DNA from: Candidatus Thiodiazotropha endoloripes
Lineage (GTDB): Bacteria; Pseudomonadota; Gammaproteobacteria; Chromatiales; Chromatiaceae
Assembly (NCBI GenBank): GCA_001709035.1
Contig: LVKA01000026.1
Span: forward strand, 124,001-188,000
DNA: 64,000 nt
Reading direction: 5' to 3'
The notes under the pieces are model-generated. The model searched no databases and was not told the DNA's origin. It worked only from the letters and a program-made list of their open reading frames with translations. A program made the position numbers and the translations under genes. Below, in pieces: positions 35,999 through 45,482 of the stretch (its first letter is position 1; each line of letters starts with the position of its first letter).

Positions 35999-38058
35999 CA
36001 GCGTCGTCCAGGGCGATGGTAGTCATCCGGATAGGGTAAAAATGCATCTCCTTCAAAGTTGGTTGTCAGCTGTTGGGGATATCGGATCGTCTCATCAGTC
36101 AGGTTTTTAATGCCAAAAAGGAACTTTAATCCAGGTGTGGATCCATAGTGACCTATGGTTAGATCATATTGTGTGGTGGCTGGTAAGCTGGAGCGGGTAT
36201 CGAGATTCGCACGAGTGCGCTCACCTACATAGGATATTTGCAGTGAGGTAGACCAGCTCTCTATAGGTTTCCAGATTATTCCCATATTTGCCAGCCACTC
36301 GGCTCCACCTGGCAGGTCTTCACCGCTTTCTCTAAAGTGGGCATCTACATAGGAGAGATTGCCGTCCAGTTTTAAATTGTTTCCGAAGCGTTGTTGATAC
36401 TCAAACTCAAATCCTTTAAGTCGAGCATTCTCAGCATTGATGTAGCCACCGAAGTTGAGTTCATCAAACAGTATTGGATCAATGAGGTCGGATTGAAATA
36501 GGATAAAATTACTGCGCCAGTCATTTTGTTTTATGATATAGGCTATTTCGGTGCTGTTGATGGCGCTTAGCGAAAGTCTACCTTTACCCGGGTTTTGTAA
36601 CTCGTAGAATGTGGGGGGGCGGAAACTTCTGGCAAACTGAAGTTTTATAATGTTATCTGGAGAAACCCGCCAGACACCGGCTAATCGTGGGCTTGTTGGG
36701 TTGTCTAGATCGCTGTAGTCGTCATAGCGTAAGGTTGCCGTTACTGTAAATGCTTCACTGTAACGATACTGATCCTGTGCTATCAAAGTGAAAATGTGCC
36801 TTTCCCGCTCAGTATCAATCCAGTTCGGCGGTAGCTCAAATGGGAGATCAGGCCACTCCCAATCAGCTTCCTCTATCGAGGTGTCGGTAGATTTAACCGT
36901 CAGAAGTGTTTCATGCTGAGTGTTAGGCCGCCAATACATATCGGTAGTAATTTCATATTTTCTCTCTTTGTAATGGGAATCAAGATAAATAGGGTAGGGA
37001 GTTATGAATCCTGCAGGATAGATATAGAGTTGATCCCTGTCCCGTTCATGTTCGAGAATCTCAAAGGTGATTTCTGTGTGGAGTTTATCTGTTAGTTTGT
37101 GTTGATTGCCGAAACGATAAGAGCTGTATGTCTGTCTGGATGCCAGACGGTCATCTGCAGGAGGAAGGAAGTGGTTAATACCAAAGTGATCACCATAGGC
37201 ATCATTAAGTAGTTTTACTGAGGCAAACCAACCCTGCCATTTTAAATCAAAAAACAGTCCCAGATATTTTTTGGCTTCGTTTGTTGGTCCAGGTGCATTT
37301 GAGAGTTCTGCCTGACCAGCGTGGTACCAGGCATCTTCTTCAACCGCCACTTCATGACCATCCCCTTCAAGCCCCGAGATATTGATTGAGGCAGTCAAAT
37401 TGTTATTACTGTCATGCCAGTACCAATAACCACCTAAACCAGAGTGAGAATCATCTTCATAATGAATATGTAAACCAGTTGATACTTGTTTAGTAATAAT
37501 ATTGACAACACCGGCATAGGCGTACTCACCGTATACGGATGCGCCAGCACCACGAATCACCTCTATTCGCTCTATCTGTTCAATCGGTATATTGAGGGCT
37601 GGATTGGCTGTTCCCAGTAGGGTGGAGTTCAACGATACTCCATTGACGAGTATTTTTACATTTCCCGAAGCATACCCATGTCCAACCCCTCTGCTGAGTA
37701 TCTGTTTCTCACCAGTGAATTCCATTCCTAAACTTATACCGGGTACCAGTCCAAGAGCTTCCCAAACGGTTCTGGCACCACGAGCCAAAAGCTCGTCGCC
37801 ATAGAGAATGCTCGCCAATCCAGGTATATAGTCAGTGTTCATTCTGCTTTTGGTGGCTAATTCTGTTTGGCTATCCAGCAAGGAGAGTAAATCACGCAAC
37901 TCCTGTTCTTCACTGGAGTCAGAGCTGCTCGCCTGACTGCAGAAAACTATAAGCAGTGTGCTGAATAACAGGAGTAGAGAGGGTGGGGAATGTGTGGAAT
38001 TCGATTGAGCAGAGACTGACTGAAACTGTGTCTTATTGCTTGGGCAGGAAATAGTCAT
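35968..38058 (-). CDS. TonB-dependent outer-membrane receptor
   Basis: A 696-aa TonB-dependent receptor. A signal peptide (about 1-45) precedes the plug domain (about 70-195: VWEALGLVPGISLG, VKILVNGVSLNS, IERIEVIRGAGASVYGEYAYAGVVNIIT). The beta-barrel ends in WWLSLNYDIQ. The ligand is not evident. It is the first gene of the operon with the YfiR-like and GGDEF-EAL genes, so ligand capture at the outer membrane may feed a c-di-GMP response. No Fur box was seen upstream, which argues mildly against a siderophore role; an inverted repeat lies about 155 bp upstream. Confidence 0.92.
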   Translation of the reverse strand: MTISCPSNKTQFQSVSAQSNSTHSPPSLLLLFSTLLIVFCSQASSSDSSEEQELRDLLSLLDSQTELATKSRMNTDYIPGLASILYGDELLARGARTVWEALGLVPGISLGMEFTGEKQILSRGVGHGYASGNVKILVNGVSLNSTLLGTANPALNIPIEQIERIEVIRGAGASVYGEYAYAGVVNIITKQVSTGLHIHYEDDSHSGLGGYWYWHDSNNNLTASINISGLEGDGHEVAVEEDAWYHAGQAELSNAPGPTNEAKKYLGLFFDLKWQGWFASVKLLNDAYGDHFGINHFLPPADDRLASRQTYSSYRFGNQHKLTDKLHTEITFEILEHERDRDQLYIYPAGFITPYPIYLDSHYKERKYEITTDMYWRPNTQHETLLTVKSTDTSIEEADWEWPDLPFELPPNWIDTERERHIFTLIAQDQYRYSEAFTVTATLRYDDYSDLDNPTSPRLAGVWRVSPDNIIKLQFARSFRPPTFYELQNPGKGRLSLSAINSTEIAYIIKQNDWRSNFILFQSDLIDPILFDELNFGGYINAENARLKGFEFEYQQRFGNNLKLDGNLSYVDAHFRESGEDLPGGAEWLANMGIIWKPIESWSTSLQISYVGERTRANLDTRSSLPATTQYDLTIGHYGSTPGLKFLFGIKNLTDETIRYPQQLTTNFEGDAFLPYPDDYHRPGRRWWLSLNYDIQ

Positions 38059-38211
38059 TAAACAGGTAACTAACCTTCAGAGACCAACAAACCACGTCCT
38101 GCTGATAGCAGCAGAAAAGGCATAAACGCAGTTTATAAATTGGTGTGCTGTAAATACCAGACTTCCAATCAGATTATGGCACGAAAGGTGGGATATTGAA
38201 ATCCACTGCGT

Positions 38212-38232
38212 TAGGAATTTCTTTAATTCCTA
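38212..38232. repeat. Perfect inverted repeat upstream of the TonB-receptor operon
   Basis: TAGGAATT, five-base loop TCTTT, AATTCCTA. It lies in the 283-bp gap between the PiT gene end and the receptor start. No U-tract follows on either strand, so an operator is as likely as a terminator. Confidence 0.5.
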
Positions 38233-38341
38233 CAGAAGGTTGGTAGAAATCCTTGCCAGCCATGAGGAAAAATATTGGCAATAGTCATGACGATCAGTCC
38301 AGCTGTCAATTACGTATAAAAATAGTTGGTTATAGGGATGA

Positions 38342-39913
38342 TTATCCGATGCTGAGTAGATTGGTTGAGGCCAATAGGGTGTAGATTAAAGAAGCAAGCA
38401 GGCCGGCAACAGGAAGGGTGATTACCCATGCTATGAGGATGCGTATAAATGCCGATCGCTTGACCAGCTCTTTACGATGGAGTTTGTTAAGTGATTTTCT
38501 ATCCTTCTCTGTGATTTTTAAGGTGATGTCACTTTCATTAAGCCTTTTCAGGAGCTTGCCCTTTTCGTGAAATGACGATTCATCAAACTGACGGATGAAT
38601 TCGTCAATCTTCTGTCGATTTTGTTTGGTTGTTTGGCGCCTTAGGATTTCCATGGATACAGCGTATCTTTTTTTCAGGTTTTCTCGCAGAAAACCGATTC
38701 CGAAAATAGCACCAACGGTAGTATGGGTGCTACTTACGGGGATCCCCATGAGGCTGGCAAGTAAAACCGTGATGGTTACTGAGGTGACAACACAGAATGC
38801 CCTGATTTGATCAAATTCAGTAATTTCATTACCAATGGTTCTGATCATGCGTTTTCCATACAACACGATTCCCAGGGGAATTCCAATGGCTCCAACCAAT
38901 AGCACCCAGGTAGGTAGTGCCGTATGAGTAATACTCTGGTCGGAAACCAATGCTTCTTTTATGGCAATGACAGGGCCTATCGCGTTGGCAACATCATTGG
39001 AACCATGGGCGAAGCTTAATAATCCTGCAGCGATAAGAAGTGGAATGTTGAAGAGACGGTTTACAGCGGATTTTGTATTGGGTAAGAGTGCTACATGTTG
39101 TTTAATGATTGGTTTGATAATTAAAAAAATACCTGTGCCAACACTCAACCCACAAAGCAGTGCGGTGGCTAAATCTGTCCGCCAACTAATTTTCAACCCC
39201 TTGGTAAGGAGATATGTGGTAAACGTGAAGGCCATTAAACCTACAAATACAGGAAGCAGCCGTTCAGTAGCACGAGACATCTCCGTCTGATAGGTGATAT
39301 TGCGCTTGATCAGATAGAGAAGTAGTGCAGCGATCACGCTACCCAACAGGGGAGAGAGGAACCAACTGATAGTGATTGTACCCAGTGCTTGCCAGTTAAC
39401 AACTGCTGCACCCCCAATTGTAATGCCGGCACCGAGAACACCGCCAACAATGGTATGGGTAGTGGATACCGGGGTTCCTGTTGCGGTTGCAATATTCAAC
39501 CAGAGGCCACTGGCAAGCAGAGCACTGATCATCACCAGTACGATCTCTCTGGCGCCACCGAGTTGCTGCTGCTCTACAATGCCATGCTTGATTGTACTGA
39601 TAACTTCACTACCTGCGAGAAACGCTCCGAAAAATTCGAATATCGCCGCTAACACGATTGCGCCGGAAAGGGTGATTACTGCAGAGCCAACCAAGGGACC
39701 GATATTGTTGCCGGCATCATTCGCCCCAATATTGAGTGCCATATAGCCACAAATTATGGCGGTTATGAGAATTAGGTCATGTCCGCCCAAGCCGTTGAAA
39801 AAAAGATGGGAAGAGAAGGCTATCGAAACTAAAAAAACAACCGCAATCAGATGATGCAGATAGTATAGTGGATGATAGGGTGGGATAGAGTTGCCACGAA
39901 AGTACTGCATCAT
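38342..39913 (-). CDS. PiT-family inorganic phosphate transporter
   Basis: A 523-aa inner-membrane permease of the PiT family (phosphate uptake, usually as a metal-phosphate complex with H+ symport). Both halves of the internal repeat carry the family signature: GANDAGNNIGP with PVSTTHTIVGG in the first, and GSNDVANAIGP with PVSSTHTTVGA in the second. A cytoplasmic insert of about 90 residues rich in K/R/E (about 405-490) sits before the last membrane helix. No phoU-like gene is adjacent. Confidence 0.93.
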   Translation of the reverse strand: MMQYFRGNSIPPYHPLYYLHHLIAVVFLVSIAFSSHLFFNGLGGHDLILITAIICGYMALNIGANDAGNNIGPLVGSAVITLSGAIVLAAIFEFFGAFLAGSEVISTIKHGIVEQQQLGGAREIVLVMISALLASGLWLNIATATGTPVSTTHTIVGGVLGAGITIGGAAVVNWQALGTITISWFLSPLLGSVIAALLLYLIKRNITYQTEMSRATERLLPVFVGLMAFTFTTYLLTKGLKISWRTDLATALLCGLSVGTGIFLIIKPIIKQHVALLPNTKSAVNRLFNIPLLIAAGLLSFAHGSNDVANAIGPVIAIKEALVSDQSITHTALPTWVLLVGAIGIPLGIVLYGKRMIRTIGNEITEFDQIRAFCVVTSVTITVLLASLMGIPVSSTHTTVGAIFGIGFLRENLKKRYAVSMEILRRQTTKQNRQKIDEFIRQFDESSFHEKGKLLKRLNESDITLKITEKDRKSLNKLHRKELVKRSAFIRILIAWVITLPVAGLLASLIYTLLASTNLLSIG

Positions 39914-40008
39914 CTTAGTCGGAATAGTAAAAGCGTGTTTTCATTGCGGAATATCGATAGGTTGTGTGAGCTGCAAGAGAATGCCTGGGCTGTAACAGTT
40001 GCAGCAGA

Positions 40009-40033
40009 TTGGATTCGTGTTTACAGGCCCTAG
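40009..40033. repeat. Dispersed intergenic repeat, copy C
   Basis: Reads TTGGATTC then GTGTTTACAGGCCCTAG. One base differs from copy A in the core. It overlaps the last codon of the DUF2959 gene, whose TAG stop (minus strand) is formed by the CTA of the repeat. Confidence 0.6.
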
Positions 40034-40683
40034 TTTGCACTCTGCATATCGCGTATGAATTCGTCAGAACGTTTTATCGATTGGTTCATACGATTGATCA
40101 GATTGGTGATATCCGCTTTCAGATTACCGAACTCTCCTCGTAGGGAACCGATGGCCTGGGCATTCAGGTTATGTTTCAAATAGAGTACGTTGTCACGGAA
40201 GTTATTGAGTACGGGCTGCATGGTCCGCTCTGCCTGACGCATGGATTTGAGCATGCCCCGATAGCGGCTCTTGGTTTTGCTCAGTTGTTGTTTACTGGCG
40301 GCTTTTAATTTTTGATTTTCGTAGAGTTCTAACTCTTCCTGCCACTCTTCAAAAAGATCCTCTGCAACAGATTCGACCTTGTCAATTCGATCCGTGACCT
40401 CTTGAGCTGCACTCTCACTCGATTCAAATTCGTGGTTTAGATCGTCATAGGCCCGTTTTAAATCGCTCTCTTCAAGGCGGATAACCGAGGCAAACTGGTC
40501 AAGTGCTGACTTGAATTGCTCCTGGGCATCACTTTGGGCATCTTTAGCGGCTTCAACCCGATTAACCAGTATATCCCGTTTGTGATAGCCGACGCTCTCC
40601 ATCGTATCGTAATAGACACTGGAACAGCCGGTGAGCAGAATCAGTAGCAATACGATAAACGGGCTGCGAGTTTGGTCAAACAT
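40030..40683 (-). CDS. DUF2959 family lipoprotein
   Basis: A 217-aa predicted lipoprotein (signal ending LLTGC, Cys20) with a long helical coiled-coil body, matching the DUF2959 family (YYDTMESVGYHKRDILVNRVEAA opening; LYLKHNLNAQAIGSL near the end). Function unknown; a structural envelope role is plausible. The stop codon lies inside a dispersed repeat copy, so the last residue may have been shaped by the insertion. Confidence 0.88.
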   Translation of the reverse strand: MFDQTRSPFIVLLLILLTGCSSVYYDTMESVGYHKRDILVNRVEAAKDAQSDAQEQFKSALDQFASVIRLEESDLKRAYDDLNHEFESSESAAQEVTDRIDKVESVAEDLFEEWQEELELYENQKLKAASKQQLSKTKSRYRGMLKSMRQAERTMQPVLNNFRDNVLYLKHNLNAQAIGSLRGEFGNLKADITNLINRMNQSIKRSDEFIRDMQSAN

Positions 40684-40836
40684 GTGAACTTATCCTCTCG
40701 GAATCTGTTAGATTGGCAATTCTGCCACACACTATACGATTGAAGCGATGCCACTTGTACTCATTTACAGGAATTTAAACAAATTTAATATTCTCCGCCA
40801 GGCTAGCCGTTAATAAACTGTGCCTTAGTTAAGTTC

Positions 40837-41724
40837 ATGATTTATAAGCAAAATATACTGTTAGGGGCGCTGTTTATCCTGCTCTCTGAATTTATGTTTG
40901 CCTCTATGGGAGCTGTCGTAAAGCAACTGACACAGAGCTTGCCAAGCGAAATGGCTGTGTTCATGAGGAACCTCTTTGGAGTCGCTCTGCTACTGCCTCT
41001 GGTCTGGGGTGGTGGCTTTGTTCGCTTGAAAACCCAGGTATTTCACCTTCATCTGCTGCGATCTGTCGCTGGCGTTTCCGCCATGTACTGTTTTTTCTAT
41101 GCACTGGCCAATCTGCCTCTGGCTGATGGCATGCTGCTGAAGATGACGTCACCCCTATTCATGCCGTTGATTGCCTGGTATTGGCTGAGTGAGCCCATGT
41201 ATCGCACAGTCCTGCTGGCGATTGCAATCGGCTTTGTCGGTGTCATTCTGGTTCTGAATCCAGGTGGAGAGTTCAATCAAATCGCTCTGATCGGACTTCT
41301 GGGGGGTATTTTTGCCTCATTGGCTAAAGTCAGCCTGCGTAGATTAGGCAAATCCGAGCCTTCTGTCAGGGTGGTATTCTACTTTGCACTGTTGAGTACA
41401 TTGATCTCTTCGATACCGATGGGCTGGAATTGGCAGCAACCCACCGCCACGGAGTGGTGGTTATTTGCCCTGCTGGGATTATTCGGCACATTAGGCCAAC
41501 TGCTATTGACGCGTGGTTATGCCATAGCAACCGCAGCCAGAGTAAGCCCATTTACCTATACCTCTGTTCTGTTTGGTGCCGCCTATGGTTATTTGTTCTG
41601 GGGAGAAACCCTGAGTCTGCAGTTTATATTTGGTGCATTCCTGATCGGACTGGCTGGCATTATTGCACTCAAGGGTGGCAGGGAAACCAATGGAAGATTG
41701 GCTAATGATGCGGTAAGTAATTGA
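40837..41724 (+). CDS. EamA-type (DMT superfamily) transporter
   Basis: A 295-aa inner-membrane protein with ten hydrophobic helices in two EamA repeats (first about 5-140, second about 150-285). Motifs typical of the family include FMRNLFGVALLLPL, ADGMLLKMTSPLFMPLIAW, and PFTYTSVLFGAAYGYLFWGE in the second repeat. Metabolite export is the usual role; the substrate cannot be read. It starts at ATG 40837. Confidence 0.9.
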   Translation: MIYKQNILLGALFILLSEFMFASMGAVVKQLTQSLPSEMAVFMRNLFGVALLLPLVWGGGFVRLKTQVFHLHLLRSVAGVSAMYCFFYALANLPLADGMLLKMTSPLFMPLIAWYWLSEPMYRTVLLAIAIGFVGVILVLNPGGEFNQIALIGLLGGIFASLAKVSLRRLGKSEPSVRVVFYFALLSTLISSIPMGWNWQQPTATEWWLFALLGLFGTLGQLLLTRGYAIATAARVSPFTYTSVLFGAAYGYLFWGETLSLQFIFGAFLIGLAGIIALKGGRETNGRLANDAVSN

Positions 41725-41957
41725 ATAAATGGGAAATGGTGATTTGTTTTCGGATTTCGGATAGGAATGCCCGGAGTCAAAATCTGTGTTTCGTCTGAGA
41801 CCTTGAGATTGCCTGACTGTTTGTTCAGCTTGATCGCAGAAACAGGTTATTTCAGTGGAAATCCCATATACTGGGGTGATTATGTCGCAAGCTGTCGCTA
41901 TCATTCACAGCCAAACAACAATCAAATCAGCATTATAGTTAAGGATTGAATCGACCC

Positions 41958-43319
41958 ATGTCGATGAATTGGTCACAACTCTTATCCCGTCAGCGTCTTG
42001 GGTCGAAAGATCAACCGACCAGTACAACTTCACGCACGGATTTTCAAAGGGATTTCGATCGTATTGTCTTCTCATCCGCCTTCAGGCGTATGCAGGACAA
42101 GACCCAGATCTTCCCCCTCTCCAAAATCGATTATGTCCGGACCCGTCTAACCCATAGTCTTGAGTCATCAAGCGTTGGTCGTTCCCTGGGTACCTTGGTC
42201 GGTGAACAGATCATCGCCAGGCACAAGCTGAAAGGATACGAGGCATCGGATTTTGGTGATATTTGTGCTGCAGCCTGCCTGGCGCATGACATCGGGAATC
42301 CGCCATTCGGACATTCAGGCGAAGATGCAATTCGTCATTGGGCGGAAACCGCTGACTACGGCAGGCAGCGCGTTGCGGTGCTGAATGGCAGTCAACGGGA
42401 GGATTTTCTCAATTTTGAAGGTAACGCTCAGGGTTTTCGAGTGATTACCAGATTGCAGAACCGTGATAACCCGGGAGGGTTGCAATTGACCTGCGCGACC
42501 CTGGCGGCATTCACCAAATATCCTAGAGAGTCCTGCATCGGTAAAGGACGTTTCGATGGGGTCAGTGCCAAGAAACCAGGGTTCACAGCGCAGGATCAGG
42601 AGAATTTCGAAACCGTAGCCAAGGCGGTTGGCTTGATCAGAAGAGATCCTGTGTTGTCTATCTGGCATCGTCACCCGCTCTCCTATTTGGTGGAAGCTGC
42701 GGATGACATATGTTATCGGGTCATCGATATCGAGGATGGGTTCCGTCTCGGGCATCTCAGTTATCAGCAGGCGCTTGATCTTTACAGTGACATTTTAGCT
42801 GACTCTTCGATTCAAACATTGCGACTGAAACGCATAGGAGGCGACAAGGAAAAGGTTGAGTTTTTACGGGCAAAGGTGATCAGCAAGGCGATCAGTGAGA
42901 TTCTAAGCTGTTTTCTGGATCATGAGCCGGCAATTCTCAAAGGTGAATTCGATGATCCTTTGATGAGCTCTATTCCCCATCGCAAGGAGATGGATCGTCT
43001 GATTCAGGTTGCTGGGGAGAAGATCTATATTGCACCGGAGGTCATCGAGATAGAGACCGCCGGTTTTCAAGTCATCAGTGAACTGCTTGAACGGTTCATT
43101 CCAATTATCGATGATGTCGCTGAACATGGTACCGACGCCACTCCCAGAAGTCAGATGATGATTCGGTTGATACCTGAGCAGTTTATTGGTGATGACGCCA
43201 TACCGGTGCAGGATGACTATACAAGGTTGTTACGATTGACAGACTTTGTCTCAGGGATGACCGATTCTTATGCAGTGTCACTCTACAAAAAAGTAACTGG
43301 GATCTCTCTGCCTGGTTAA
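41958..43319 (+). CDS. dgt: Deoxyguanosinetriphosphate triphosphohydrolase-like protein (HD domain)
   Basis: A 453-aa dGTPase-family protein that hydrolyses dNTPs to nucleoside and tripolyphosphate. Signatures: SRTDFQRDFDRIVFSSAFRRMQDKTQ, the HD metal ligands in RTRLTHSLESSSVGRSLG and CLAHDIGNPPFGHSGEDAI, and the later HRHPLSYLVEAADDICYRVIDIEDG. I take ATG 41958, 12 nt after AAGGA; TTG 41946 touches that site and is less likely. Convergent with the sensor kinase gene (10-bp gap). Confidence 0.93.
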   Translation: MSMNWSQLLSRQRLGSKDQPTSTTSRTDFQRDFDRIVFSSAFRRMQDKTQIFPLSKIDYVRTRLTHSLESSSVGRSLGTLVGEQIIARHKLKGYEASDFGDICAAACLAHDIGNPPFGHSGEDAIRHWAETADYGRQRVAVLNGSQREDFLNFEGNAQGFRVITRLQNRDNPGGLQLTCATLAAFTKYPRESCIGKGRFDGVSAKKPGFTAQDQENFETVAKAVGLIRRDPVLSIWHRHPLSYLVEAADDICYRVIDIEDGFRLGHLSYQQALDLYSDILADSSIQTLRLKRIGGDKEKVEFLRAKVISKAISEILSCFLDHEPAILKGEFDDPLMSSIPHRKEMDRLIQVAGEKIYIAPEVIEIETAGFQVISELLERFIPIIDDVAEHGTDATPRSQMMIRLIPEQFIGDDAIPVQDDYTRLLRLTDFVSGMTDSYAVSLYKKVTGISLPG

Positions 43320-43329
43320 GCTTTTTTTG

Positions 43330-44637
43330 TTAAACCGTTGGCGTAGTATGGGGTATGGTTACAGAGACTTGAGTACCTTTGCCCAGTTGACTCTCAATCG
43401 TCAACTCTCCTCCATGGGCTTCAGTGATGACTCGGCATAAATAGAGCCCCAGTCCATATCCCCCGGTGGATCTTTGGCGGGCTTTATCAGCTCGATAAAA
43501 TGGTTCAGTCAAGTGTTTCAGATGCTCTTCAGCAATGCCTGATCCAAAGTCTGTGACTTGAAAATGCCAGCCCTCTTTGGTCAGCTGGCTATGGATTTCC
43601 ACATCGCCATGCTGCAGGTTCGTATGGCGCAGGGCATTGTCCAGTAGGTTTTTAATTAAAAGCTTGATACGGGCAATGTCCAATAGGATCAACTCGCCAT
43701 TCTTGTCAAAGTGACTTTGCCACTGGCTTTGTGCAAAATGCTCCTTTGTAACCGAATTAATCAAATACTCTGGATCAGCCAGCTGAAGATCGAGTTTGGC
43801 ATGATTGGATTCCAGCCGTTCGGTTTCCAACAGTTCGTTTAACTGTTGCTCCAGCAGTTTCAGGTCCTGAATGATACGTTCCCTAGGCTCACCATGTTCA
43901 ATAAGCTCAGCATTGAGTCTTACTCTGGTTAGAGGTGACCTCAACTCATGGCTGATAGCGAGTAAAAGTTGGCGTTTTGCTTCCAGCATTCCCTGTATTT
44001 CATCAGCCATGATGTTGACGCTACGGGCTAGCTCTCCCAACTCATCCTTACGTTGAAGTTTGATGCGGTATTTCAGGTCTCCAGAACCAAAATTGGCCAC
44101 ACCCTGACGAATGGTCTCGATTGGCAGGAAAAGACGTCGAACAAAGTGATAAGTCAGTGCAATCAATAGTAGTACAACAGCGATGGTAATAGAGGCAATC
44201 AATGGTAGTTGAGAGCTACTGAACTTCTGTTTGGTGATATACAAGGCAGTGACATCGCCTTCTTGTAGCCGCATTATGAAACGGCTGGCTTGATGACTAA
44301 CTTCAACAACACGCCCGCTTGACAGCTGATGTTGATGAAAATCCAGGCTTTGTTCATTGAGGAAAACACCACTACTGGACCAGCGGTCAGCAGGTGAATT
44401 AATCTGTATATCGATGCTGAGTCTTTCTGCCAGTGCTGAAGCAGCAAGAATATCGGGTGGTGCTCCAATCTGTTGTTGCAGGTGATCGACATACTCGACC
44501 AGATGGGGTTCCGCCAGTCGCTTGAACTCATCACGCATACCATAGCGGAAGCCAGTGTTGAGCACGAAAATAATCAGAATACTGATTATAATAAACAGTA
44601 TTATCAAGCGGATACTGAGTCTATGCCGAAATTTCAT
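43330..44637 (-). CDS. CpxA/RstB-like sensor histidine kinase
   Basis: A 435-aa two-TM kinase: TM1 (about 10-28), a periplasmic domain of about 110 residues, TM2 (about 140-162), HAMP (about 163-215), HisKA with H-box AISHELRSPLTRVRL, and HATPase with N-box LIKNLLDNALRHT, DFGSGI and GGYGLGL. The start at ATG 44637 overlaps the stop of the response-regulator gene (ATGA). The upstream cpxP/spy-like gene suggests envelope stress as input. Confidence 0.9.
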   Translation of the reverse strand: MKFRHRLSIRLIILFIIISILIIFVLNTGFRYGMRDEFKRLAEPHLVEYVDHLQQQIGAPPDILAASALAERLSIDIQINSPADRWSSSGVFLNEQSLDFHQHQLSSGRVVEVSHQASRFIMRLQEGDVTALYITKQKFSSSQLPLIASITIAVVLLLIALTYHFVRRLFLPIETIRQGVANFGSGDLKYRIKLQRKDELGELARSVNIMADEIQGMLEAKRQLLLAISHELRSPLTRVRLNAELIEHGEPRERIIQDLKLLEQQLNELLETERLESNHAKLDLQLADPEYLINSVTKEHFAQSQWQSHFDKNGELILLDIARIKLLIKNLLDNALRHTNLQHGDVEIHSQLTKEGWHFQVTDFGSGIAEEHLKHLTEPFYRADKARQRSTGGYGLGLYLCRVITEAHGGELTIESQLGKGTQVSVTIPHTTPTV

Positions 44638-45308
44638 TGTGTAGGTTCTACCATACGGTAACCGGAACCCCAAACTGTCTTGATATAGTCCAGTGGCTGG
44701 ATTTTTTGTCGTAGACGACTGACCAGTATGTCAATTGACCTGGTGTAAAGATCAGCTTCGACACCCTTAATCGCAGTTAAGATCTCATCTCTACTGAATA
44801 CTTGGCCTGGATGTAATACAAAAAGCTCAAGCAGTAGATACTCCAGGTGTGTCAGATTTATATTTCGGTTGTCAATCGAGGCGCTTTGCTGCACTTGGTT
44901 CAGCTGAATGTCGCCGAGTTCATGAATGTCTGAAGTAGTAGAGTGAGACAGACTGCGTTTGAGAATATTCTGAATTCTGGCAACCAGCTCCCTGGGCTCA
45001 AAGGGTTTAGCCAGATAGTCATCAGCACCGATTTCCAGGCCAATAACACGATCCATTACCTCCCCCCTGGCGGTAAGCATGAGAATTGGAATATCACTGC
45101 TTTTTCTAATCTGACGACAGACCTCAAAGCCATCCATTTCAGGAAGCATGATGTCAAGTACGATCAGATCAGGTTTGGAAGTTCGGAGGCAGTCAAAGCC
45201 TTGGGATGGGGTGATAGCTGATTTCAGGCTCAACCCATAGCGGGAGAAATACTCGCTGAGAGGTGCTGCCAGCTCCTGGTCATCATCAATAAGCAGTATC
45301 TGAGGCAT
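44634..45308 (-). CDS. CpxR-like OmpR-family response regulator
   Basis: A 224-aa regulator: REC with acidic pocket DDD, acceptor Asp in LIVLDIMLPEMDG and Lys in DYLAKPFEPREL; C-terminal winged helix (about 125-222) with LTHLEYLLLELFVLHPGQVFSRDEIL and the VWGSGYR ending. I take ATG 45308, 7 nt after AGGA; TTG 45329 would add seven residues. It is predicted to bind the triple half-site boxes at 46037-46061 and 13003-13027, since that spacing and sequence fit CpxR-type sites. Confidence 0.92.
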   Translation of the reverse strand: MPQILLIDDDQELAAPLSEYFSRYGLSLKSAITPSQGFDCLRTSKPDLIVLDIMLPEMDGFEVCRQIRKSSDIPILMLTARGEVMDRVIGLEIGADDYLAKPFEPRELVARIQNILKRSLSHSTTSDIHELGDIQLNQVQQSASIDNRNINLTHLEYLLLELFVLHPGQVFSRDEILTAIKGVEADLYTRSIDILVSRLRQKIQPLDYIKTVWGSGYRMVEPTQ

Positions 45309-45427
45309 CAAGCGATCCTGGTAACTCAAAGGTTTAGCATAACTTAATTGCTATTGACCACCCAACTACACTATCCAAGTTCAAGACTGGTTTTCGGGGA
45401 AAATTATAAGTTTTGTAGCAGATCAAA

Positions 45428-45456
45428 CCGCCCTACCAAGGAATAGAGTAGGGCGG
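45428..45456 (-). terminator. Hairpin downstream of the cpxP-like gene
   Basis: A perfect 9-bp inverted repeat, CCGCCCTAC and GTAGGGCGG, with an 11-nt loop. On the minus strand it is GC-rich and followed by TTTGAT, a weak U-tract. It lies 27 bp past the cpxP-like stop and before the regulator gene, so it may end or attenuate that transcript. Confidence 0.6.
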
Positions 45457-45482
45457 CTGGATCATGGGTATATCCACACAAA

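Noticed and set aside
41767-41949. A 60-aa frame between the EamA transporter and dgt
   Set aside because: No ribosome-binding site, no motif, and composition typical of leader sequence; it overlaps the dgt upstream region.
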